The notes beneath the pieces were generated by a model, which saw only the letters and a list, made by a program, of their open reading frames with translations, made no database searches and was not told the origin of the DNA. Positions 12,930 to 19,829 of a stretch of DNA of 64,000 nucleotides are shown piece by piece. A program made the position numbers and the translations under genes. Each line of letters starts with the position of its first letter. The first letter of the stretch is position 1. Origin of the DNA: a virus; IMG/VR virus record IMGVR_UViG_3300028840_003082, positions 1 through 64,000 of that record; one strand, written 5' to 3'.

Positions 12930-13194
12930 ATATCAAAAGAAGGATAGGGTCAAGGTTAGGGTGCTGATGCCCCAGAAAGAACCAGGAGTAGCTCGGGGTG
13001 AAAGATGGGTGTCGGGGGAAGTACTGGCCGTAGAACACAATGATTTATTCAATGATTCCTACATCGTATATGTAAAACCCAAGGCTGAGGATAAGTTTCC
13101 CTTCCCGGTGAATATGGCAGCTCCCATACTACACGTAGGTCCAGAGAATTTAAAAAGAGACGTTATAGAGCATATGAGGAAGAATAAGAAATGA
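12922..13194 (+). CDS. M-K tail family protein, 90 aa
   Basis: ATG 12922 inside the previous gene. YQKKDRVKVRVLMPQ is a variant without Gly; the middle is beta-rich and the tail is RDVIEHMRKNKK. Its tail codons (GAGGAAGAATAAGAA) serve the next ATG in an ATGA overlap. It is the seventh and last member on this strand. Confidence 0.78.
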   Translation: MNKYQKKDRVKVRVLMPQKEPGVARGERWVSGEVLAVEHNDLFNDSYIVYVKPKAEDKFPFPVNMAAPILHVGPENLKRDVIEHMRKNKK

Positions 13195-13490
13195 GTAAAG
13201 ACGATATCTTAGAAGATCTCAAGGATGTGTGTGAGGACTCCAGACACCCCTATTTAAAGAAACCTAGATTCTATAGGGTTGTAAATAAAGGTAAAAAGCC
13301 GTGTCCTAGCAGTCGGAATGGCCTCCATTACCCCGATAAGTTGGAGTGGGGCGTAGACCTGAGAGACCATATGGTAGACCTGTGGTGTGGAGATTGCGGT
13401 AAGAAATTCAGAAAGATACCCTTTAGGGACCTACCTGAAGAGTGGAAAGACCAGATAAATAAGACGTTGGAGGAATCTATTGATGACTAA
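13191..13490 (+). CDS. Small Cys-containing protein, 99 aa
   Basis: ATG 13191 in an ATGA overlap. CPSSRNGLHYPDK (around residue 38) and CGDC (around residue 66) may bind zinc together. The N-terminus is acidic and the C-terminus is helical and acidic. Family not recognised. Confidence 0.7.
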   Translation: MSKDDILEDLKDVCEDSRHPYLKKPRFYRVVNKGKKPCPSSRNGLHYPDKLEWGVDLRDHMVDLWCGDCGKKFRKIPFRDLPEEWKDQINKTLEESIDD

Positions 13491-13809
13491 GGCAGAGAGA
13501 TTATTAAAGAAAAAGAAGAAGTTTGAAGATAGGGCTGAAAGAATCCAGGGACGAATCGAGTATCGGAAGTATCAATGGAAGGATACTCTACAGTTTTCAG
13601 GAAGTGAGTCTAAGAATGAGCCTCATGTCTATTTAGCCGCTGGTAGAGATTGGAAGGACGGGTCTCTTCGTTTGGACCTAAGAATCGATGATAAGACAAT
13701 AGTCTACGGAACTGATAAAATTCGGGAACTTAGGGACTGGTTAACCGAAATGCTGTCCGATTCCTTGACTTCGGAAATGCGTGAAATTAAAGGGAAAAAT
13801 AAGGGGTAA
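13483..13809 (+). CDS. Hypothetical protein, 108 aa
   Basis: I choose ATG 13483, with TTGGAGG at 8 nt; a TTG one codon upstream is also in frame. A basic coiled coil (AERLLKKKKKFEDRAERIQG) is followed by a beta segment (SLRLDLRIDDKTIVYG) and a C-terminal helix. It is the last gene of the array transcript. Family not recognised. Confidence 0.7.
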   Translation: MTKAERLLKKKKKFEDRAERIQGRIEYRKYQWKDTLQFSGSESKNEPHVYLAAGRDWKDGSLRLDLRIDDKTIVYGTDKIRELRDWLTEMLSDSLTSEMREIKGKNKG

Positions 13810-13841
13810 CATTTTTTACAGGAACAATTGTTACCATTCTG

Positions 13842-13872
13842 TTTAACTATGTATAAGTATTAGCCTTATTAT
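13842..13872 (+). promoter_or_regulatory. Rightward promoter, copy 3 of the 18-bp element
   Basis: TTTAACTATGTATAAGTA at 13842-13859, with TATTAT at 13867-13872 as probable -10 (19 bp from TTTAAC). A leader of about 125 nt follows before the gene at 14002. It contains a hairpin with arms GGTAGC (13931-13936) and GCTACC (13942-13947) inside CCTGT/ACAGG. This may be the promoter for the genes leading into the late region. Confidence 0.65.
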
Positions 13873-14001
13873 AGAGGCATTTTTAAGGACATGTGCCTGG
13901 GTGGTTAGCTTGTCCTCCTAGCCTGTTTCCGGTAGCTTTCTGCTACCTACAGGTAACACTTTATTAAATTCGTATCTATCCCCACCTGAAGACGGATTAT
14001 T

Positions 14002-14190
14002 ATGAAGCCGATAGTTGACTGCCCAGGCCTAAACCAATTAGCTGAGGCCATAGAACTTTGTGATGAAATACTCGCTAGCCACACCCAGGCCAAAATAATT
14101 TCCCTTAAAGAGCATAGATTCATAAAGGAAATGAGAGCGGAACTTATGGAAGAATTCCGCCGTCTTAGCCGCAAAATGCTATTTGGATAA
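14002..14190 (+). CDS. Hypothetical small protein, 62 aa
   Basis: ATG 14002, weak ribosome-binding site. A helical protein (NQLAEAIELCDEILASHTQA, then a Glu/Arg-rich helix) with two Cys in the first half. First gene after promoter copy 3. Family not recognised. Confidence 0.6.
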   Translation: MKPIVDCPGLNQLAEAIELCDEILASHTQAKIISLKEHRFIKEMRAELMEEFRRLSRKMLFG

Positions 14191-14199
14191 TGGGCAGAT

Positions 14200-14589
14200 A
14201 TGGGTTTCAGAAAATTCCTACGGAAACTCCTTCCTAATCCGGAAGATCAAGTCAAAATTCCCATTAAAGACGTAAAATCGCTAGAAATTTCCCCTATTTG
14301 CAAGACAGAGAAAGAATACAACGACAGGATGATTCTTAGTATAGGCGGTCTTCATCGCAAGATTGGTATACTTAAACGTCCTGATGTCTATGGTCCTGAA
14401 GATTTAATAGAGGAAAAGATAGCATTAGAGTCTGTGGGCGCTGAATTGATTATTCCTGCCATAATTATCCCACACGGAGTATCACAAGAAGGTTGGATAC
14501 CTTACATAGTATTTTTTACTCATGATAAGAAGTTATTTGTATGTCCAGCCGATTATGATGCTTTTTCTGATACAGGGTATGAGAGGTAG
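14200..14589 (+). CDS. Hypothetical protein, 129 aa
   Basis: ATG 14200, ten nt after the previous stop. A basic N-terminus (MGFRKFLRKLLPNPED) is followed by a mixed domain with hydrophobic beta strands (AELIIPAIIIPHG, WIPYIVFFTHDKKLFVCP). It looks soluble. Family not recognised. The gene ends inside the 5' arm of a predicted RNA structure. Confidence 0.65.
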   Translation: MGFRKFLRKLLPNPEDQVKIPIKDVKSLEISPICKTEKEYNDRMILSIGGLHRKIGILKRPDVYGPEDLIEEKIALESVGAELIIPAIIIPHGVSQEGWIPYIVFFTHDKKLFVCPADYDAFSDTGYER

Positions 14590-14697
14590 ACGAGGGTAAC
14601 TTTGGTTACTCTCATGTGATTCCTCCCATTACTTAGTAAGCCTAAGTAACTTCCTCCTCGTCTGTTGGGCGGAGGGGCTGGTTTATCTGGTCCCTCC
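14588..14697 (+). ncRNA. Structured intergenic RNA element (three-way junction candidate)
   Basis: Perfect 8-bp closing arms AGACGAGG (14588-14595) and CCTCGTCT (14656-14663) enclose GTAAC/GTTAC (14596-14600/14605-14609, loop TTTG) and TTACTTAG/CTAAGTAA (14629-14636/14642-14649). A further GGAGGG/CCCTCC pair (14671-14676/14692-14697) follows. There is no open frame on the plus strand here. It could be a leader, a processing site or a small phage RNA. Confidence 0.45.
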
Positions 14698-14720
14698 CCC
14701 GACAATTTGTGGAAATCATT

Positions 14721-14909
14721 ATGAAAATTACATTGACACCATCCAGGAAAGATGATTTACGCGAAATAAGGGGGGCTCTCAAGCTATTACAGGCCTTGGG
14801 AGGCGGAGTTCTAGAGCTTGCACCGGGCACATACACTGTTGACAACAAGCTTGAAGTACCAAATGGATGTACTATTGTTGGTGGTGGTAAGCAAACTAAA
14901 ATCAAGTAA
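14721..14909 (+). CDS. Short beta-helix cap-like protein, 62 aa
   Basis: ATG 14721; a GTG at 14709 is an alternative. The second half (LGGGVLELAPGTYTVDNKLE then GCTIVGGGKQTKIK) matches the start of pectate-lyase-like right-handed beta-helices, as also seen around residues 757-805 of the spike at 50129-53827. Here the protein stops after roughly the first turn. It may be a remnant of a spike gene or a stand-alone capping piece; its place far from the fibres, just before the packaging genes, is odd. Confidence 0.6.
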   Translation: MKITLTPSRKDDLREIRGALKLLQALGGGVLELAPGTYTVDNKLEVPNGCTIVGGGKQTKIK

Positions 14910-14926
14910 GGAGGTACAGAGTCCAG

Positions 14927-15121
14927 ATGGACCCTGCTAGTTTATCTATTATAGAAGAAGGCGTAACCGACCCTCCCAGAGGAAGTGAATTAGTGGAATG
15001 GTATGAATTTTTGGGCATTATGATTCTATGGGATCTAGCTCGCTCGGTATTTACAGCTTGGTTAACCAAATATTGGCTCAGTAAACGGCCAGTGAGCAAG
15101 AGGAAAGCAAAAGATGCCTAA
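14927..15121 (+). CDS. Small protein with one hydrophobic segment, 64 aa
   Basis: ATG 14927 with AAGGAGG 12 nt upstream (rather far). An acidic N-terminus, a hydrophobic segment with one Asp-Leu-Ala-Arg interruption (FLGIMILWDLARSVFTAWL, residues 29-47) and a very basic C-terminus (SKRPVSKRKAKDA) suggest a membrane-associated protein. Function unknown. Confidence 0.6.
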   Translation: MDPASLSIIEEGVTDPPRGSELVEWYEFLGIMILWDLARSVFTAWLTKYWLSKRPVSKRKAKDA

Positions 15122-15440
15122 AATTCGTCGCAGAGGACCCATCAGATACTCCGAAGCTACTGGAATTGATAAGCCTAAGAAGCTTATTGATACAGATAAG
15201 ATAGATGTTATACGGCAGAAGCCTAATCGCGTGAAATTAGGCATCGAAGAGGGTGAGACCCGCTTTCCACCCGAGGCTATAGCGCCAAATAAGCGAAAGT
15301 ACGACGAAAAAGGGCGTTATATTAAGCACAAAAATGATTTTACGAAGAAAAAAGAGGACTCCGATGAAAGAAAAGAGCCCTCTATGGTAGAAGCAATGAA
15401 GAATACGTCCCTATCTAACCCATATCGGAAGAAAAAGTAG
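15114..15440 (+). CDS. Basic hypothetical protein, 108 aa
   Basis: ATG 15114 overlapping the previous gene. It is highly charged and Lys/Arg-rich, low in hydrophobic residues (probably disordered), and ends NPYRKKK. It lies directly before the small terminase gene, and its stop overlaps that gene's GTG. It could be a DNA-binding packaging accessory protein (inference). Confidence 0.65.
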   Translation: MPKIRRRGPIRYSEATGIDKPKKLIDTDKIDVIRQKPNRVKLGIEEGETRFPPEAIAPNKRKYDEKGRYIKHKNDFTKKKEDSDERKEPSMVEAMKNTSLSNPYRKKK

Positions 15441-15991
15441 TGTCAAACAAGAAAAAAAGTGTAAAAGTTCTTGAAAATATTGCTGATGCTAAGGAAGAGG
15501 CAGCAAAAAGACGCTTAAAAGGGCTTTCGAAAGACGGTTGGAGTGTTATTCAGCTATTTTTACAAGAAATTCAGGCGAATGACCTAGTTTCAGAGGTAGT
15601 AGGTGGAACTAAAGTTACTCTTACTAACCAAATTGAGGCTCTAAAGGAACGTATTCAGTTCGAATTTGAAGACGACGAAGAGGTTAAAAAGTTAATTATG
15701 GCTAATTTCCCCACCTATAACACTATTCGTAGGTGGACCAAGGCTCAAGGTTGGCAGGATGCTGTCTATGGTAGCATTAAGTATGCCAATTTATTTGATA
15801 ATTACCATAAGGCTAAAGTTATTGACGGCGTGTATAGAAAAGCTACGGCTGATGGACGCCAGGATATGAAAGCTGCGGAGCTTTATTTCAAAATTGAGGC
15901 CGATGTATTTGGTAAAAATAAAGATAAGGGGTCTGAGAGCTTGCAGGATGAGCTCACTAATGTGGTCTTGGGGAAAAAGAAGTCTAAGTAA
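15440..15991 (+). CDS. Probable small terminase subunit, 183 aa
   Basis: GTG start at 15440, overlapping the previous TAG. It is a helical protein with a helix-turn-helix-like segment (FPTYNTIRRWTKAQGWQDAV, residues ~93-112) followed by helices and an acidic then basic C-terminus. The position immediately upstream of the large terminase gene and the size fit a small terminase that recognises the packaging site. Similarity alone would not settle it; context is the main support. Confidence 0.65.
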   Translation: MSNKKKSVKVLENIADAKEEAAKRRLKGLSKDGWSVIQLFLQEIQANDLVSEVVGGTKVTLTNQIEALKERIQFEFEDDEEVKKLIMANFPTYNTIRRWTKAQGWQDAVYGSIKYANLFDNYHKAKVIDGVYRKATADGRQDMKAAELYFKIEADVFGKNKDKGSESLQDELTNVVLGKKKSK

Positions 15992-16000
15992 GGATAGGGA

Positions 16001-17494
16001 ATGGAAGCCTACGTAGAGTATGGTGAACCTTTAAAATTACACGAACTTCACATAGAAGAGCTTGTAAAAACACTGGAAAAAAAGGGTGTTAAGTTAGTTA
16101 GTTCTAAAATAGGACCCCTAACTCCTAAGCAATCTCTTATATGTAAGGACGAAGCAAGATTTAAGGTAGTGGCCTGTGGACGTAGGTTTGGCAAGTCTAT
16201 GCTGTGTACACTTATCGCTCTGGCTGTGTTGTTACAGCCGGGACGAAAGGTGTGGGTAGTAGCTAAAGACTATGGACTCACAGATAGGGTGTTCAAGGAA
16301 CTCTATCATTTGGTGGTTAATGAACTAAAACTCGCTAAGAGTAAGTCCATGTATCACCGTTTCGTAACCTTGAAGAATGGAAGTGAGTTTAGAGGCAAAT
16401 CTTGCACCAACAGAACCTCCTTGGTTGGTGATGCCGTAGACCTTATAATTTGGGATGAGGCTGCTCTAGAAGAGCAAGCAGAAGATATATGGAACCAGGA
16501 GCTTCGGCCCTGTCTAACTGACCGTAAAGGGTCGGCTATCTTCATTTCTACCCCCAGAGGTCGTAATCACTTCTATGAATGGTATAGATTAGGTAAGAAA
16601 GGGGAATTACTACGTAAAGCCCTGGAAGGCTCTGATACGGAACTTACTGAAGAGGAAGTGGCCTTGTCAGACTGGTCTTCATATAAGTTTACCTCTTATG
16701 CCAATACCATTGAAGAAGGAGGATATTTAGATAGAGCTGAGATTGATGCGGCTAGGCTGACCCTACCGCCGCTGAAATTTAAGCAGGAATATCTGGCAGA
16801 TTTTACGGCTGTTTCAAATAGGTCCTTTCCAGAATTCGACTTTGACGTACAAATTGTCGATGAAGATTTTGGAGGGCATATTATTCAGCCGCATAATCCA
16901 GAAGTCTTCGCCAGTATGGATTTCAACTACTCTACCCCCTGTACCACTCTGTATGCTCAGATGGATGGGAGCCTAAATGTTTTTATCTTTGATGAGTTTG
17001 TGCCCAAAGAAGCACAGACTACTGTTCATGCCCAGGCTAAACAGCTTCTGGAAATAGATAAACAGTTAGGCGGAGTAATCCACACAGTAGTAGCTGATAT
17101 CGCTGGGAAACAAAAAGACTTGGCTGGAAGAAGTGCTTGGGATGATTTAGCTTCTTGGGGCATTCATCCTACGGGTAGAAAGCAGCGGATAGAAACAGGA
17201 TGTGATTTAATCCGTCTTTGGTGTAGATATCCTGTTGTAGATGATAATGGAAAGATACTATTTGAAGAAGACGGAATAACTCCAGTAACTTATCCAAAAT
17301 TATTTGTACATAGTAGGTGTGAAAACCTTATTTACGCTTTAGAAACTGCTACAGCACAAGAAACACAAAATGGAATTCTGAAGGAAGGGTATAAAAAGGA
17401 CGGAAAGACAGACGGACCTTTGGACGCTCTCAGGTACTTATTGGTGTATTTGCTCCATGATTCAGGATATGTTGGAGCCATTCCGGTAATTTAA
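16001..17494 (+). CDS. terL: Large terminase subunit (packaging ATPase and nuclease)
   Basis: ATG 16001 after AAGGATAGGGA. Walker A GRRFGKS is at residues 60-66, Walker B LIIWDEAA at about 148-155, and the coupling motif ISTPRG at about 182-187. The C-terminal RNase H-like nuclease has SMDFNYS (about residues 305-311), D366 in VVADIAG, and the final acidic DGPLDALRYL near 471-480. At 497 aa it is of normal length for the family. It cuts concatemeric phage DNA and drives it into the procapsid through the portal encoded at 19830. Confidence 0.95.
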   Translation: MEAYVEYGEPLKLHELHIEELVKTLEKKGVKLVSSKIGPLTPKQSLICKDEARFKVVACGRRFGKSMLCTLIALAVLLQPGRKVWVVAKDYGLTDRVFKELYHLVVNELKLAKSKSMYHRFVTLKNGSEFRGKSCTNRTSLVGDAVDLIIWDEAALEEQAEDIWNQELRPCLTDRKGSAIFISTPRGRNHFYEWYRLGKKGELLRKALEGSDTELTEEEVALSDWSSYKFTSYANTIEEGGYLDRAEIDAARLTLPPLKFKQEYLADFTAVSNRSFPEFDFDVQIVDEDFGGHIIQPHNPEVFASMDFNYSTPCTTLYAQMDGSLNVFIFDEFVPKEAQTTVHAQAKQLLEIDKQLGGVIHTVVADIAGKQKDLAGRSAWDDLASWGIHPTGRKQRIETGCDLIRLWCRYPVVDDNGKILFEEDGITPVTYPKLFVHSRCENLIYALETATAQETQNGILKEGYKKDGKTDGPLDALRYLLVYLLHDSGYVGAIPVI

Positions 17495-17514
17495 GCCAAG
17501 TAAAAGGAACTAAT

Positions 17515-17835
17515 ATGTCAGACAGTATTACTTACAGGAAAACAATTCGTCAGAGATTTGATGCTACCGCGTTTCATCAGACTGGTGTATTGGATGCTAC
17601 AACCTCAGTATCTAAGATTAAGTTGGATATTGTGGCAAAAAAAGTTACCATACAACCAGCCGTTGGAGTTACGGTAACTGTAGATGTTTCTCTGGACGGA
17701 GTAAGATGGACACAGATCGTTACTGGGTTAACTGCGATGTTAAGTTATGGCGATACTGTGGGAGATTATCTGGTTAAACATGTGCGTGTAACTCGTACTG
17801 CTGGATCAGGTAATGTGGTTATCGTTGGAGCCTAA
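17515..17835 (+). CDS. Beta-rich hypothetical protein, 106 aa
   Basis: ATG 17515 with AAAAGGAA upstream. Alternating Val/Thr/Ile strands (KVTIQPAVGVTVTVDVSLDG, then VRWTQIVTG) suggest a compact beta-sandwich like those of small virion decoration or head-fibre proteins. It lies between terminase and portal. No specific family recognised. Confidence 0.65.
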   Translation: MSDSITYRKTIRQRFDATAFHQTGVLDATTSVSKIKLDIVAKKVTIQPAVGVTVTVDVSLDGVRWTQIVTGLTAMLSYGDTVGDYLVKHVRVTRTAGSGNVVIVGA

Positions 17836-17837
17836 GT

Positions 17838-18068
17838 ATGCCAGATCCCATCCCCAAGCTAGTGATATATGTGAACGGAAGGTTTCGGCTGATTAAGCCT
17901 AACCTGCCGAGTTCAGTGCAGGGCGATGCGGAAATGCAACGTAAGTTGCTATTGCTTATGGCTCACAAATATCGCTTTTTTGACTGGGGAAATAAACTTC
18001 CAGAAGAAAAGTTTGAAGAAATCAACACTTATGTGTACAATCTAGTTAAAGACTTATACGAGGAATAA
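17838..18068 (+). CDS. Hypothetical protein, 76 aa
   Basis: ATG 17838, two nt after the previous stop. It begins with a short beta segment (KLVIYVNGRFRLIKPNLP) and continues with helices rich in Glu, Tyr and Lys. Family not recognised. Confidence 0.65.
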   Translation: MPDPIPKLVIYVNGRFRLIKPNLPSSVQGDAEMQRKLLLLMAHKYRFFDWGNKLPEEKFEEINTYVYNLVKDLYEE

Positions 18069-18071
18069 ACC

Positions 18072-18377
18072 ATGCCCAAACGCGCAGATAAAGCTACAGG
18101 AAAGAGCACGCTGAAACATAGAGGGCATAGCCGTAAACAACAAGGGAAACCGGGTACTCAGGCGTACAAGGCCGAGACTGAAAAAGTCAAGCCTAAACGT
18201 ATGAAGGACCGTGGACCTGGTTCGGCGTTTGCACACGCTCTCTATAGGAGCGAAGCTGCTCGTCTTAAAGAAGAGTCAAAGAAGCCAGGAAATCTGGGCT
18301 ACAAAGAGACTATTCCTGCTGGCCCTCAAGCAATGAACAAATCTTTGACTAAACATCTTAAAAAAGGCAAGAAATAA
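18072..18377 (+). CDS. Very basic low-complexity protein, 101 aa
   Basis: ATG 18072. Lys/Arg-, Gly- and His-rich throughout (STLKHRGHSRKQQGKPGTQA), ending KHLKKGKK. It looks disordered and nucleic-acid binding, perhaps packaged with the DNA. Similar Lys-rich small proteins occur at 18377, 19584, 34585 and 38125-38713. Confidence 0.65.
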   Translation: MPKRADKATGKSTLKHRGHSRKQQGKPGTQAYKAETEKVKPKRMKDRGPGSAFAHALYRSEAARLKEESKKPGNLGYKETIPAGPQAMNKSLTKHLKKGKK

Positions 18378-18634
18378 TGCCTGAAGATAAGAAGAATTCT
18401 CCTCAAGGTACAGCTCCAAATAATTCTGTACAGCAGACTCCGGTGGTGAGGCCTACCAGAACCTCTAACAAAAAGAGGATTATAGAGGCCCTAAAGAAAA
18501 AAGACCACCTATCAGGGAGTCTCTACGTTGATGCTCATAAAGATGTTGAAGTGTATCAGAAGCTGTTTGAGAAAAAGGGGCATAATATTATTGAGAATTC
18601 CAAAAATTTAAAGAAATCAAGGAGTAAAAAATAA
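18377..18634 (+). CDS. Basic hypothetical protein, 85 aa
   Basis: ATG 18377 overlapping the previous stop (TAATG). A Pro/Thr/Asn-rich N-terminus is followed by basic helices (KKRIIEALKKKDHLSG) and a Lys/Ser tail (KKSRSKK). Probably a virion-associated or DNA-binding protein. No family recognised. Confidence 0.65.
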   Translation: MPEDKKNSPQGTAPNNSVQQTPVVRPTRTSNKKRIIEALKKKDHLSGSLYVDAHKDVEVYQKLFEKKGHNIIENSKNLKKSRSKK

Positions 18635-19554
18635 TGGGTGTTGGACGTAGACTTATTCAACGGCGTCATAAACTTCGTGACGACGTTAGAGACGACGTTC
18701 CTAAGCGTGAAAAGGTGGATAAGCGAGATGACGTTCTGCAGGACTCCCCCGGCGCTTTTGGAGCAATGAGAGGACTGCGTCGAAGACAGGAAGAAGATTT
18801 TGGTCAAGATGTGTTCGAGGTCAAAATTGAGAAAGCCTGGGAGTCTGATGCTGACATCGAAAGAGTTGACTTCGGTGGCGGAGACTTCGGACTCAGAGTT
18901 ACCTTCGCACAGTCCATCCAAAGTTTAGACAGGGGTTTTATTGAGGGGGATGAACTCCAAATCATAGAAGAAGGTTCTGCCCTTGAATCGTACAGGTATG
19001 AGGGAATTGAAGAAGCGAATAGTGGTGACGTTGCAGCCGGTCGGGTCCGTGTTGTTTCTGATACAGTTCTTCGACTCCCAGATGCCTCCCCGACTGCAGC
19101 CGTTGCAGCATGGGGCTTCATAACCTTAGATGCTGCGTTTACGGGTGGAGACTTAATTGATGGAGAAACTATCGTTCTAGACGATGGAACCAACCCTGCA
19201 GTAACTTTTGAGTTTGATGATGGTCTTGGTGGTGGTGTGACCCCTGGAAACGTAGCCGTTGGATTCGTGCCAGGAGATACTGCCTCAGACATCAGAGATG
19301 CACTCGTTACAGCTATCAATGGCGTAGGGGCGGGATTAGCAATTACAGCCTCGCCTGGACCTGGATCAAATCCTAGTGTTGCATTGGTAAATGATACCCC
19401 CGGAGTCGCTGGTAACGTTGCTATAACGGAGACAGTTGCTGATACTGGATTAACGGTAGCAGGAATGTCGGGAGGTGCAGATGCCTCTCTTAGTTGGGCG
19501 GATGAATTAGGCGTAAGAGTGCGAGCAAAACTAGCTGCTGGTGCCCGCCTGTAA
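18634..19554 (+). CDS. Structural protein with Ig-like module, 306 aa
   Basis: ATG 18634. Residues 1-60 are an alternating Arg/Asp segment (HKLRDDVRDDVPKREKVDKR), residues ~65-165 a beta domain, and residues ~171-286 a module starting GETIVLDDGTNPAVTFEFDD and ending VAGMSGGAD. The same module is inserted in the baseplate J-like protein at 49612-49925. The gene lies just before the portal gene, so a head or portal-vertex role is plausible. Function not established. Confidence 0.7.
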   Translation: MGVGRRLIQRRHKLRDDVRDDVPKREKVDKRDDVLQDSPGAFGAMRGLRRRQEEDFGQDVFEVKIEKAWESDADIERVDFGGGDFGLRVTFAQSIQSLDRGFIEGDELQIIEEGSALESYRYEGIEEANSGDVAAGRVRVVSDTVLRLPDASPTAAVAAWGFITLDAAFTGGDLIDGETIVLDDGTNPAVTFEFDDGLGGGVTPGNVAVGFVPGDTASDIRDALVTAINGVGAGLAITASPGPGSNPSVALVNDTPGVAGNVAITETVADTGLTVAGMSGGADASLSWADELGVRVRAKLAAGARL

Positions 19555-19583
19555 AATGATCATTTTCAAAAGGAGATTGTATA

Positions 19584-19730
19584 ATGGCTAAAGAGAAACG
19601 TAAAGTTTCGGATAAGGCTTTTGCGTTAAAGCATCGTGGCAAAAAGCTCAACCAGGGTGACCAGGTTGGCATGCCTAAACCTTTGGCAAAAGAAGAAGTT
19701 GCTAAAAGCCTAAAAAAGAAAAAAAAGTAA
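19584..19730 (+). CDS. Small Lys-rich protein, 48 aa
   Basis: ATG 19584 with AAAAGGAGA at 8 nt and TAA at 19730. Product MAKEKRKVSDKAFALKHRGK and onward is strongly basic, with a Lys6 end. A 14-bp palindrome AAAATGATCATTTT (19553-19566) precedes it. It resembles other small basic proteins between the head genes. Confidence 0.7.
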   Translation: MAKEKRKVSDKAFALKHRGKKLNQGDQVGMPKPLAKEEVAKSLKKKKK

Positions 19731-19741
19731 CATTTGGAAAT

Positions 19742-19803
19742 GGGGAGCAAGATTACAGTTCGAGTGTCCTGGTACCGGGTAGAACAGAGTAATGCAGCTC
19801 CCC
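19742..19803 (+). other. Intergenic hairpin with 7-bp closing arms
   Basis: GGGGAGC (19742-19748) pairs with GCTCCCC (19797-19803), enclosing 48 nt that include the palindrome GGTACC; CTTCCTTTAATTT follows. It lies between a small gene and the portal gene, 26 nt before the portal ATG. It may be a weak terminator, a processing site or a translation-control leader. Confidence 0.45.
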
Positions 19804-19829
19804 TTCCTTTAATTTAGGAGAGAGGAAGT

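Noticed and set aside
14642-14905. Minus-strand frame of 87 codons
   Set aside because: It overlaps the structured gap and the beta-helix cap gene, has no Shine-Dalgarno and no neighbours on that strand.
18804-19319. Long minus-strand frame opposite the Ig-module protein gene
   Set aside because: It is a shadow of a coding strand with strong codon bias; Ser/Pro/Thr-rich, no start signal. Similar shadows opposite the capsid, sheath, tape measure and spike genes were left out.
19742-19803. tRNA-like element (7-bp closing arms and a TTCGAG motif)
   Set aside because: It is only 62 nt long, TTCGAG lies in the 5' half and there is no anticodon arm or CCA; treated as a plain hairpin.
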